64,000 nucleotides of DNA from Microbacterium sp. (GTDB lineage: Bacteria > Actinomycetota > Actinomycetes > Actinomycetales > Microbacteriaceae). Positions 34,673 to 42,767 of the stretch are shown in pieces. Where the stretch lies: positions 35,598-99,597 of the forward strand of contig NZ_JAPLAI010000030.1 in NCBI RefSeq assembly GCF_026393345.1, written 5' to 3'. The notes beneath the pieces are model-generated. The model was given only the letters and a program-made list of their open reading frames with translations, did not search any database and was not told where the DNA came from. Within the stretch, counting starts at the first letter, position 1, and every line of letters starts with the position of its first letter. The translations under genes were made by a program, and so were the position numbers.

Positions 34673-36724
34673 TCAGTCGGCGCGGTACATCGGCTCTGTG
34701 TCGATGTACCGGTCGCCCTGCTGGTGGTTGAGGACCTGGACCAACCGTGGCTGACTCGAATCGTGGGCCGACGAGAAATCCGACTCGCACCCCGGCCACC
34801 CCGTGGCTGCGGCGAACGCCTCGCAGTCCCAGTCCGCGCCGACGGGGAAGTAGTCGAACAGCATGGTCGCGGCCATCGTGCACCCGTCGTCGAGGTCGGC
34901 GAGGAGGCAGATCGCGTACCGTGTCGCCCCGGGACGTTCGGATGCTTCCGAAGAGTCGACCCAGGCCGAGGGGTACTGGTCGCTGATGTCGGCGAATGAC
35001 ACGCACGTCGAACTCGAGCGCGTGCACCATTCGCCGTCGAGTTCGGCCGGCAGACCGGGGAGGGAGGCGGCGCCGGGTTCTTCGACGACGGTGTCCTCTG
35101 CCTCGAACGGAATGCGGGTGAAAGATGCGTCCTCCAGGTCGATTCCGAAGATCGATCCGGCACGCGTGCGTGCGACCGTGTCGCCGCCCACATCGCCGGT
35201 GGCCCAGAAGGTGAGCAGATGCCCGCGCCGATCGGTCAGCTGGTACGAGGGTGTGCCGAGCACCTGGATGATCGAGTACATCCCGCCGGGATAGGTGTTG
35301 GCGGCGGTCCCGCCCGTCTCGCCGATGCGGATGCCTCGAGCGTGGGGCAGGTTCGCCCCTGCGGTGGACAGCTCGGTGTCGTTGCTGATGGGCGCACTGA
35401 TGCGCACAGCCGTGAGTCCGTGTGCCGGATCGAACTCCGCCCACAGCCACTGAGCGCCGGAGGTGTCGTTCGCCGCGGCAGAGGTCTCGGAGATGACGGA
35501 CAGGGTCGGCATGACGGCCCGGGCCTCATCCAGGGTCATTCCCAGTTGCAGGGGGCCGACGCTGTCGAAGGTGATCTCCCAATCCCCCACGCGCGTGGAT
35601 ACCGCATCAACGGGAACGCACCTGCACACGATGATCCGCGTAATCGTCCGGCCGGATCCGTCGAGGGTCATGCGGTACCCGATCGGGCTCCCGGGTCGCG
35701 TCTGGAACACCACGCTGCGCTCGCCGCCGGCGGTCGTTTCGTCGACGGGGTCGCCGTAGATGGCCTGCGCGTGGGAGGCGGTGTCGCCGGGGACGATGCC
35801 CTCCGCCGTCCCGCTCTCGGCGCTCTGGGGTCGAATGGTGACGACGCGGTCGTCGTGCAGCTCGACCGTTCCCCACCCGCACTCGACGAAGACGATCTCG
35901 ACACCATCGACGGTTTCGGGGTCTGAGACCTTCGCGCCGTCGACGCGGGATCGCACCTCGTCGAGGCTCATTCCGAGGGCGACGCCGTTCATGCCGCGTT
36001 CGCTGAGTACGGTGCTCGATGAGGCTGCCGCACGCAGGCGTGATTGGAGTTGTGCGGGGTCGGATGCGGACACCGCGGTGCCGCCGCCGACGCCGCCGAT
36101 GCACGTCATCTGCTGCTGCGCGGCCTCGTCTTCATCGACGCCGAACCCGACGACGTTGATGGTCACGAGCGGATGGTCGCGGTGAAGTTCGGACGCCACT
36201 TCGCAGGAGGACGGTGGGGCGCAGGTGTCGACTCCGTCGGAGATGAGCACGATCGTGCCCGGTTCGCCGTCGGGGAGCATGTCGACCGCCCGTCGCAGTG
36301 CGGGGCCGATGGGGGTGAAGCCAGAGGCGGCGACCGAGTCCACCGCATCCGCCATCGCCGCTCGGTCGAGAGTGCCGAGGGGTGCGAGCGTCTTCACGTC
36401 CGAGCACCCCGCGGCCCGCTCGGCGTCGGTGTTCCCGGTCCCGGTGCCGAAGACGAGCAGCCCCACCTCTGCCTCGTCGGACAACGCCTCGACGGTGTCG
36501 ATCGTGGCTTGCTTTGCGACATCCATGCGGGTTTCGCCACTGGCCGTCTCGCGGACCATCGAGCCTGAAGCGTCGAGGATGAAGACGATCGAAGGAACAT
36601 CGGAGGCGGCTTCTGCGGAAGGCATCTGCCCGGTCGTCACCGACGCGGTGACCGCGAGGCCGGTGAGGAACATGAGCAGGGGTTTTCGGCCCAGCGATGG
36701 TCGTCGCGCAGCGTGTTCCGGCAC
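34673..36724 (-). CDS. secreted VWA-domain protein
   Basis: The GTG at 36724 has AGGGGGG five bases upstream; an ATG at 36790 is open but lies inside the palindrome. The protein has 683 residues with a signal peptide (cleavage likely after AEA, residue 39). The von Willebrand A domain carries an intact MIDAS (DASGS at 51-55, GFTPIG, SDGVDT), so it should bind a metal and a protein ligand. About 440 residues of paired-Cys extracellular sequence follow (VEFVECGWGT-like strands, EWCTRSSSTCVS). VWA proteins are frequent partners of MoxR ATPases, and a MoxR gene lies in this locus. It is transcribed divergently from the YbjN-like gene across the palindrome at 36773-36790. Confidence 0.85.
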   Translation of the reverse strand: MPEHAARRPSLGRKPLLMFLTGLAVTASVTTGQMPSAEAASDVPSIVFILDASGSMVRETASGETRMDVAKQATIDTVEALSDEAEVGLLVFGTGTGNTDAERAAGCSDVKTLAPLGTLDRAAMADAVDSVAASGFTPIGPALRRAVDMLPDGEPGTIVLISDGVDTCAPPSSCEVASELHRDHPLVTINVVGFGVDEDEAAQQQMTCIGGVGGGTAVSASDPAQLQSRLRAAASSSTVLSERGMNGVALGMSLDEVRSRVDGAKVSDPETVDGVEIVFVECGWGTVELHDDRVVTIRPQSAESGTAEGIVPGDTASHAQAIYGDPVDETTAGGERSVVFQTRPGSPIGYRMTLDGSGRTITRIIVCRCVPVDAVSTRVGDWEITFDSVGPLQLGMTLDEARAVMPTLSVISETSAAANDTSGAQWLWAEFDPAHGLTAVRISAPISNDTELSTAGANLPHARGIRIGETGGTAANTYPGGMYSIIQVLGTPSYQLTDRRGHLLTFWATGDVGGDTVARTRAGSIFGIDLEDASFTRIPFEAEDTVVEEPGAASLPGLPAELDGEWCTRSSSTCVSFADISDQYPSAWVDSSEASERPGATRYAICLLADLDDGCTMAATMLFDYFPVGADWDCEAFAAATGWPGCESDFSSAHDSSQPRLVQVLNHQQGDRYIDTEPMYRAD

Positions 36725-36772
36725 CTCATCCCCCCTGGGGCTCAGGATATGGCGAGATAGACCGCCCACACG

Positions 36773-36790
36773 ATGGGGAATATCGCCCAT
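36773..36790. promoter_or_regulatory. 18-bp palindrome in the divergent VWA/YbjN region (site 3 of 3)
   Basis: ATGGGGAATATCGCCCAT differs from the perfect palindrome at 9473 at only two positions. It lies about 50 bp from the VWA start and 65 bp from the YbjN-like start, so one site could control both directions. Confidence 0.6.
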
Positions 36791-36854
36791 CGCCCACTGC
36801 CCGACGAGGCCGTTACGGTTTCGCTATCCGAGCTCCGATCGATGGGGGAGAGAC

Positions 36855-37244
36855 ATGGCAACGTGGGCAGACACCAAAGGCTTCATCGCCGCGAACTACC
36901 GGTACGAGGAGGTGAATGACACCCTCCTGAAGCTCGTGTTCGACACGGGTGGCCTCCGTAGCCAGCTGGTCTTCGTGGCGTGGGACAAGAACAGCGAGGG
37001 TGTCGAGTGGATCCGGGTGAACTCGCCCATCGGTCCGGTGGGCGAGGTCGATATCGCCCGCGCAGCAACACGTCTGGGCGACATGATCGTCGGCGGGATC
37101 GTCGTCATCGGTGACTACGCCTACGTCACGAACGCGGTACCGCTGCTCAACCTCGACGCCAACGAACTGGTCGAGCCGATGGTGCGCGTGCTGTCGATCG
37201 CCGATCAGCTCGAGGGTGAACTGCTCGGCCGCGACCAGGTCTAG
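36855..37244 (+). CDS. YbjN/secretion-chaperone-like protein
   Basis: The ATG at 36855 follows GGGGGAG and gives 129 residues. The pattern (FIAANYRYEEVNDTLLKLVF, SQLVFVAWDKNSEGVEWIRV, then a helical C-terminal half) resembles the YbjN / type III secretion chaperone-like fold, a cytosolic domain that holds export substrates or complex subunits. It is small, acidic and has no signal. The flanking palindrome ties it to the type VII-like units. A chaperone role for a secreted protein of this locus is inferred. Confidence 0.6.
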   Translation: MATWADTKGFIAANYRYEEVNDTLLKLVFDTGGLRSQLVFVAWDKNSEGVEWIRVNSPIGPVGEVDIARAATRLGDMIVGGIVVIGDYAYVTNAVPLLNLDANELVEPMVRVLSIADQLEGELLGRDQV

Positions 37245-37282
37245 TGGGCAGCCCACTCTGCGCGGCGGAGGAGGTGAGATTC

Positions 37283-37426
37283 ATGTTCAAGACTGAGGCA
37301 TCCAAGACGTCGACGGGCAACTGGAACGTGCAGGCCACATGTCAACGGGGCCACACGGTGTTCAAAGACCAGTTCCACGTCAGCGACCCGTACACGTGCC
37401 CGTACTGCGGGAACGACGTCTACTGA
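37283..37426 (+). CDS. 47-residue zinc-ribbon protein
   Basis: The ATG at 37283 is preceded by GGAGGAGGTGAG, a very strong ribosome site. The tiny protein has two metal knuckles, CQRGH and CPYCG, likely binding one zinc. It lies 38 bp after the YbjN-like gene, and a long hairpin follows it, so it is the last gene of the unit. Function unknown; zinc ribbons of this size act as nucleic-acid- or protein-binding modules. Confidence 0.7.
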   Translation: MFKTEASKTSTGNWNVQATCQRGHTVFKDQFHVSDPYTCPYCGNDVY

Positions 37427-37428
37427 CC

Positions 37429-37470
37429 GGATCGCTCCCGCGGCAGGGGGACAGGCCGCGGGAGTGATCC
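37429..37470 (+). terminator. long hairpin closing the type VII-like locus
   Basis: Two 16-base arms (37429-37444 and 37455-37470, beginning GGATCGCTCCCGCGGC) pair with one mismatch around a 10-base loop. The hairpin starts just after the zinc-ribbon stop and lies between convergent genes. It lacks a clear U-run, as is common in high-GC actinobacteria. Confidence 0.65.
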
Positions 37471-37557
37471 CTTCCTGCCGTGTGGCTCGATTGCCCCGCT
37501 CTCGGACGACCCCGGATGTGGATCCGCACCAGGACAGCCGCATCCGCGACACCGTCG

Positions 37558-38232
37558 TCAGGCGCGGCGCCGCCGCACCGCGGTGAGAATAACCCCCGCC
37601 GCGACCAGCAGCAGTGCGATCGCGGTGAACCCGCCCAGCTCGCCGCCGAAGCCCGTGCCTGCGATCGCCGAACCCGAGGCGTCCGGTGCCGTCACCGTCG
37701 CGGCCACGCTGGCGAGGGTGGTGCCGTCGGCGGCGAGGATGACGACCGTGTGGGCTCCGGGAGGGGTCGATGCGGGGATCGTGAACGAGCCGAGCACGGC
37801 GCCGCCGACGGACGGCACCAGCGTCCCGAGCACTACCGGGATGGAGTGGAGTTCGACGGTCAGGGGTGTGGTGTCGGCGAAGCCGGTGCCGGAGATGATG
37901 ACGGTGCCGCCGGCGACGACCGTGCTGGAACCGAGCGAGAAGGTCGGCAGCGGTGCGATCTGCGCCACAGTCGACGTCGCCCGCACCGGGGCGTACCCGT
38001 CGAGGGATGCGGTCACCTGCACGGAGAGCGCGGTGCCGGCCGCCGAGCGGGGAACCGTCAGTGATGCGCCACCGCCGATCGGCACCCCGTCGGCGAACCA
38101 GGTGTATGTGAGCCCGGTCGGTGCCGGGGCGAGCGTGCCCCCGGTGGTGGCGGTGACGGTTTCGCCGGCACGCAGCACGCCGCTGATCGTGGCGGTGAGG
38201 GTGCCGGAGGTGCGACGAGTTAGACCCCTGGC
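37558..38232 (-). pseudogene. 5'-truncated cell-wall-anchored Ig-like protein with LAxTG-type signal
   Basis: The frame is open from just after an in-frame TAA at 38233-38235 and has no good start near its beginning; an internal start gives about 206 residues. Two Ig-like/IPT units are seen (TYTWFADGVPIGGGASLTV, VIISGTGFADTTPLTVEL). A C-terminal sorting signal IAGTGF, a hydrophobic helix and RRRRA follow, the layout recognised by class E sortases (LAxTG). The expected long N-terminus and signal peptide are missing, so this looks like the tail of a larger surface protein lost by deletion. It converges on the zinc-ribbon unit. Confidence 0.65.
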
Positions 38233-38303
38233 TTATGTATATCGGTATTGCGGGGCAGCAGTGACAACAATGGGAGACGGCTCAGCGCTGGGAAGAAGGT
38301 CAC

Positions 38304-39122
38304 GTATCGAGCAGGAATCATCGAGCCCGGGCTGCGGCCGCACTCGCTGCGGCGGCCCTGCTGCTCGCCGGGTGCACCCCCTCGTCGCCCGCGATCGACC
38401 TGCCCCCGGTCGGCGCCGCGCCGGACTATCAACTGGGCGGGGCGTACGACCCCGACCCGCGGGTGGAGATCATCGCTCGAGACAGGACCGAGCACCCCGC
38501 AGAGGGCGCCTACTCCATCTGCTGTCTCAACGGATTCCAGACCCAGCCGGGCGAGCGTGACCTGTGGTCCGACGATCAGGTGCTGCGCGATCCCGATACC
38601 GGCGACGACGTCATCGATCCCGATTGGCCGGACGAAGTGCTGCTCGACACCCGCACCGATGCGGGGCGCGAGGCGATCGCCGATCGCGTCGGTGAATGGA
38701 TCCGTGGCTGCGCGGATGCCGGCTTTGACGCGGTCGAGTTCGACAACCTCGACTCGTACACGCGCTCGAACGGACTGTTGACCTTCGACGACAATCTGGG
38801 GTTGGCCCGGATGCTGGTCGACGCGGCGCACGCGGTCGGTCTTGCCGCCGCGCAGAAGAACGCCGCCGAAGATGCGGCTCGCCTCCACGCCGACGCCGGG
38901 TTCGACTTCGCCGTGGTGGAGGAGTGTGCGGCCTACGACGAGTGTGGCAGCTACACGGACGTGTACGGCGACCGCGTGATCGACATCGAGTACACGGACG
39001 AGCTCCCCCGGCCATTCACCGACGTCTGCGCAGACGAGTCGGTGCCCGCGTCCGTGGTACTCCGCGATCGCGGTCTGGTGACCCCGGATGCGGCGGAGTA
39101 CGTCTTCGAGCTCTGCCCGTAG
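38304..39122 (+). pseudogene. GH114-like lipoprotein with no canonical start codon
   Basis: From 38304 the frame encodes a lipoprotein signal (AAAALAAAALLLAGC) and a GH114 (endo-alpha-1,4-polygalactosaminidase-like) domain with FDAVEFDNLDSYTRS and AQKNAAEDAA. The first codon after a good GAAGAAGG ribosome site is GTA, not GTG. The frame back to the TGA at 38262 has no ATG, GTG or TTG. The next in-frame start (GTG, 38463) would drop the signal peptide and lipobox. The domain itself is intact to its stop. Either a point change killed the start or a rare start is used. GH114 enzymes cut galactosamine-containing exopolysaccharide. Confidence 0.65.
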
Positions 39123-39159
39123 GCGCGGTCCAAGACTCGATCGACGGGGGTCTGTTTCC

Positions 39160-39178
39160 TTCCCCGCGACACGGGGAA
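39160..39178. terminator. hairpin between convergent GH114 and HNH genes
   Basis: A perfect seven-base stem, TTCCCCG / CGGGGAA, with a five-base loop lies in the 84-bp gap between the two convergent genes. It could end transcription from both sides. Confidence 0.45.
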
Positions 39179-39206
39179 CCGGGGGCCGGATCCGGGAAGT
39201 CGCGGA

Positions 39207-40511
39207 TCAGAATGGCGCGGGTTCGTCGTCGGGGATGAAGGTGATGGGGATGGGTGGCTCGTCGATGTAGACCTTGCCGAGCGGGGAGGTCCATTCGTAG
39301 ACGCCGCCGGCCAGCTGTCGCACTCTCCAGGCGGTGAACTGCTTCATGCTGTGATGTCGTTGACAGAGGTGGCAGAGGTTCCGGGCGCAGGTCTTGCCGC
39401 CGAGGGCGTAGTCGATCGTATGGTCGACCTCACATCTGACGGCGGGCATGCGGCATCCGGGGAATCTGCAGTGCTGGTCTCGTGCTCTGAGATAGCGGTC
39501 GATCGCCGCGGTGCGCTGGTAGGTGTCGACGTGGAGCACGGCACCCGTCACCGGGTGGGTGAGGATTCGTTCGAGCGGATGCGAGGTGCAGCCGGCGAGA
39601 CGCCGGGCGGTGTCGGGGTCGATGGGACCGTGACCGACCAGTTCTGCCGGCCCGTCGTCGGTTCCGAGCAGACTCAGTGCCGGGACGACGACCTGGACCC
39701 GAGCCCGAATGGCACCGAGCGCCCCGGGCCCGTCGTCACCGGCAGTCGGGTCGGCGTCGGGGACCGAGGTCAGCAGCATGTCAGCGAGGATGTCGGCGCG
39801 GATCTCGTCGGTGGTGCGGTTGTCGGAGGCGACGATCTCGTCGGCCTCTGGTGAACGGCGGGCGTCGATGATCGCGCGCGATTGCGCGGTGAGTCTGTCG
39901 TAGGCGGCGACGGCGAGCACTGTGGGGAGCGTCGCGATCAGGTCGGACATACCGTCGCGCCCCTCGACGACCGTGACACGTCGTTGCTGGCGGGCGTCGT
40001 GGTGGCGGTCGGCGATCGTGCGCGGGTGCAGGCGCTCGGCCATGAGCCCCAGCGGACCTTTCGCGCGGCCCGGGGTCTCTCTCTTGCACACCTCGAGTGC
40101 GGCGGTTTCGAACGCGGTGCGGTCGCCGTGGGGGAGGATGCTGCCGGTCTGAGTGATGACGTTCACGTGGCCGCGGGTGATCTCGTTGCGCTCCCAGGCG
40201 GCGAGCGTGGCCGGGTAGCTTTCGACGAGTTCGACGGCGTCACCGATCTGTCGCTGCACGGATCGATCGCTCGTGCGCATGATGCCGGCGGCCTCGGCGG
40301 CGATGGCCCGCAGTGCCATGTCGCGGGCGCGCACGGTGGCGGACTGGCCGGCGGCCTGCTTCTGTGCAAGCGCGAATGCCCGCGCGAGGGCTCTCGTCTG
40401 CGCTGCCTGCCCGGCGGCGATTTGGGTCTGCGCGACCTCGATCTCGTGCGCGATCTGGACGAGCTCGGCGAAGTCCTGGTCGCTGAATGCGATGTGTCCG
40501 TCGTCGCGCAT
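39207..40511 (-). CDS. DUF222/13E12-family HNH endonuclease (copy 2)
   Basis: The ATG at 40511 has GAGGG upstream and gives 434 residues; the frame is open further upstream but codon use there is poor. The protein parallels copy 1 throughout: DUF222 region, then CRFPGCRMPAVRCEVDHTID and NLCHLCQRHHSMKQF with the HNH metal site. It lacks the Gly/Val low-complexity linker of copy 1. No LexA-like box with four-base spacing was found ahead of it. It sits beside the start-less GH114 gene, just as copy 1 sits beside a truncated gene. Confidence 0.85.
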   Translation of the reverse strand: MRDDGHIAFSDQDFAELVQIAHEIEVAQTQIAAGQAAQTRALARAFALAQKQAAGQSATVRARDMALRAIAAEAAGIMRTSDRSVQRQIGDAVELVESYPATLAAWERNEITRGHVNVITQTGSILPHGDRTAFETAALEVCKRETPGRAKGPLGLMAERLHPRTIADRHHDARQQRRVTVVEGRDGMSDLIATLPTVLAVAAYDRLTAQSRAIIDARRSPEADEIVASDNRTTDEIRADILADMLLTSVPDADPTAGDDGPGALGAIRARVQVVVPALSLLGTDDGPAELVGHGPIDPDTARRLAGCTSHPLERILTHPVTGAVLHVDTYQRTAAIDRYLRARDQHCRFPGCRMPAVRCEVDHTIDYALGGKTCARNLCHLCQRHHSMKQFTAWRVRQLAGGVYEWTSPLGKVYIDEPPIPITFIPDDEPAPF

Positions 40512-40722
40512 CGTGCCCTCGTTCGGTCGGAGGCGGCGCTGGCTTGTGCCACCTCTTCCGCCGCGGGCACTCGGCGGGACTGTCGTTCTGAAGAGTCGTG
40601 TTCGGCTCTGAGAACAGTGTCGCACTGACCTCCGACATCGAATCAGCGGCGGACATGCGGATCCCGCCGGGCGCGTGCCGTCGACGACGGACAAGGATGC
40701 TGCGGGCTTCGGATCCGTGCAG

Positions 40723-41622
40723 CTATGCGCTCAGCCGGCCCGTGAGTTCTTTCAGCCACGACTCCAGCGCGGGCCCGAGATCCTCCCGGTCGAGAGCGAG
40801 CAGCACGTTCGACTTGATGTAGTCGAGACGGTCGCCGGTGTCATAGCGGCGGCCGCGGAAGATCACTCCCAGCACCGGGCCGGCGAGCGACTCGTCCGCA
40901 GCCAGTGCCTCGAGAGCATCCGTGAGTTGAATCTCGCCACCCTTGCCCGGCTGGGTCTGCTCCAGCACCTCGAAGATCTCGGGCTTGAGCACGTAGCGGC
41001 CGATGACGGCGAGGTTGCTCGGTGCATCGGATGCGGACGGCTTCTCGACGAGATACTTCACCTTCACGACATCGCTTTCGGGCGTCTCGTCGACGGCGGC
41101 GCAGCCGTACAGATGGATTTGATCGGGCTCGACCTCCATCAGTGCGATCACGGTGGCCGACTGGGCGCGTGACACGTCGATCATGCGCGTCAGAAGCGGA
41201 TCTCGTGCGTCGATGAGGTCGTCGCCCAGCAAGACGGCGAATGTCTCGTTGCCAACGTGCTTCTTGGCGCGAAGGACCGCGTGCCCGAGCCCGAGCGGGT
41301 CGCCTTGCCGCACGAAGTGAACGTCGGCGAGCCGACTGGCGGCCATGACCTTCTCGAGTTTCGCCGCGTCGCCCTTCTTCTCGAGCGTGTGCTCGAGCTC
41401 GGCCACCCGGTCGAAGTGATTTGCCAGGGCGTTCTTGTTGCGTCCGACGATGACCAGCACGTCGTCGCTCCCTGCGGCGACCGCTTCTTCCACCACGTAC
41501 TGGATGGCGGGCTTGTCGACGACGGGCAGCATCTCTTTCGGCATCGCCTTGGTTGCCGGTAGGAAGCGCGTGCCGAGCCCTGCTGCGGGGATGACGGTCT
41601 TGATGCCAGGAGTGATGGTCAC
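40723..41622 (-). CDS. galU: UTP-glucose-1-phosphate uridylyltransferase
   Basis: This 299-residue protein (GTG start) has the nucleotidyltransferase signature AAGLGTRFLPATKAMPKEML near the N-terminus, VEKP and the usual C-terminal GRRYDTGDRLDYIKSN. It makes UDP-glucose from UTP and glucose-1-phosphate. With the UDP-glucose dehydrogenase at 42764 it supplies UDP-glucuronate for the polysaccharide cluster that follows. Length is typical. Confidence 0.93.
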   Translation of the reverse strand: MTITPGIKTVIPAAGLGTRFLPATKAMPKEMLPVVDKPAIQYVVEEAVAAGSDDVLVIVGRNKNALANHFDRVAELEHTLEKKGDAAKLEKVMAASRLADVHFVRQGDPLGLGHAVLRAKKHVGNETFAVLLGDDLIDARDPLLTRMIDVSRAQSATVIALMEVEPDQIHLYGCAAVDETPESDVVKVKYLVEKPSASDAPSNLAVIGRYVLKPEIFEVLEQTQPGKGGEIQLTDALEALAADESLAGPVLGVIFRGRRYDTGDRLDYIKSNVLLALDREDLGPALESWLKELTGRLSA

Positions 41623-41719
41623 ATTCAGAACGCTAGGGAAACAACGTGAACGGAGCGTTTCGATCGCGTGTTTGTTACGGGCGACCTATCCCTCTTCTGC
41701 TGTGTTCGAGCGGTGGGTC

Positions 41720-42302
41720 TCAGTGGCCCACCGCCGGGAGGCAGCCGCCGTCCATGATGAGGCCACCCACGTCGACCGACACGGCGGAAGAACTCACGGA
41801 ACCGAAGATGCATCCCGCGACGCCGGTGCCATCGCCGGGCGTGAACACCGCACCGAACAGGATGCTGTCCGCCTGCGCCTGGACTTGCACGCCGCGGGGA
41901 TCGAGCCCCGCCGAGGCGAGCGCAGCGGTCACGGCATCGTTGTCCAGCGTGGCGCCCGATGCACGCAGATCGGTCAGTGCGCCCGAGGCCGCCTCAGCCA
42001 GTGCGGCTCCCGCCTGCGCCCCGGCGTCGGTGAGTGGCATGCGTTCGCGATATTGCTCGTTGGTCTGCATGTTGACCTCGGGGTCGTAGACGGTGCAACC
42101 GTCCGGCGGCTCGACGCCCGGTTGCGCGGCCACCGCGCAGGTGGGACTCGCAGATGGTGTGGCAGCCGACTCGGACACAGCGACAGTGGCGCAGCCCCCC
42201 GAGCGCGAACACCGATGCAACGGCAACCAACCATCCCACCGTCACGCGCGGCCGTCGCTGCTTGGAAAGGTGCAGCGGAGCGCCCGTCATATCGCGATTC
42301 AC
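41720..42302 (-). pseudogene. lipoprotein gene frameshifted at a six-base run in the lipobox
   Basis: A GTG at 42302 (ribosome site GGGGA) opens a signal sequence VGWLVAVASVFALGG. Removing one base from the run of six C at 42195-42200 (plus strand) fuses it exactly to CATVAVSESAATPSAS and the rest of the frame to 41720. That would give a lipobox ALGGC and a mature protein of about 150 residues with several Cys (DGCTVYDPEVN, GVAGCIFGSV, DGGCLPAVGH). The body resembles the small Microbacteriaceae lipoproteins annotated as DUF6993, with modest certainty. As written, the gene is split in two frames by a single inserted base. Confidence 0.7.
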
Positions 42303-42374
42303 CCGCGTCCCCATCCCCAACGTCCGTCTCGACGTCGTTGACCAGAGCCGGATGCGTCCGAAACAGCTGTCTCC

Positions 42375-42767
42375 TCAGCCGGTCAGGCCGAACGCTGCCC
42401 AGATTATCCCGACGACGCCGCTCAGACTCGCGACAGCTCCCAAGAGCTTGCCCCACCCGTCGATGGTGACCTTGCGTGGCTGGTTTCGGTCGGCGTAGTG
42501 CGCCCACGCTCGCATGAACGCCGCGATCGCGCTTTCGACTGCCCAGCACGCTAAGGCAACGAACGGTGCGGTGAACGGTGCCCAGATACCCGCCAGCAGT
42601 CCGATGGCGATTGGCGCAGCGCCGAGCCCAGCCCAGGTGAGGATGCGGCCCCATCGTGCCTGCGGCTTCCGAGGCTGCTCGTCAATGTGCTCGTCCTGCG
42701 TGGCCGCGCTCGACCCGCCAACCGCCGCAGGATTCGTGTCGGTTGGTCCGGCGGCCGCGGATGTCAC
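42375..42767 (-). CDS. small membrane protein of unknown function
   Basis: A GTG at 42767 overlaps the stop of the UDP-glucose dehydrogenase gene (GTGA), so it is probably coupled to it. The 130-residue protein has an N-terminal hydrophilic part and three hydrophobic segments (WAGLGAAPIAIGLLAGIWA, FVALACWAVESAIAAF, LLGAVASLSGVVGIIWAAF). No family recognised. Confidence 0.55.
   Translation of the reverse strand: MTSAAAGPTDTNPAAVGGSSAATQDEHIDEQPRKPQARWGRILTWAGLGAAPIAIGLLAGIWAPFTAPFVALACWAVESAIAAFMRAWAHYADRNQPRKVTIDGWGKLLGAVASLSGVVGIIWAAFGLTG

Noticed and set aside
40590..40625. LexA box ahead of HNH copy 2 (TGTTC...GAACA)
   Set aside because: The half-sites are eight bases apart instead of four, so it does not fit the SOS box.
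40512..40694. N-terminal extension of HNH copy 2
   Set aside because: The added residues are Arg/Ser-rich and unlike copy 1. The ATG at 40511 has a ribosome site and matches the start of the family.
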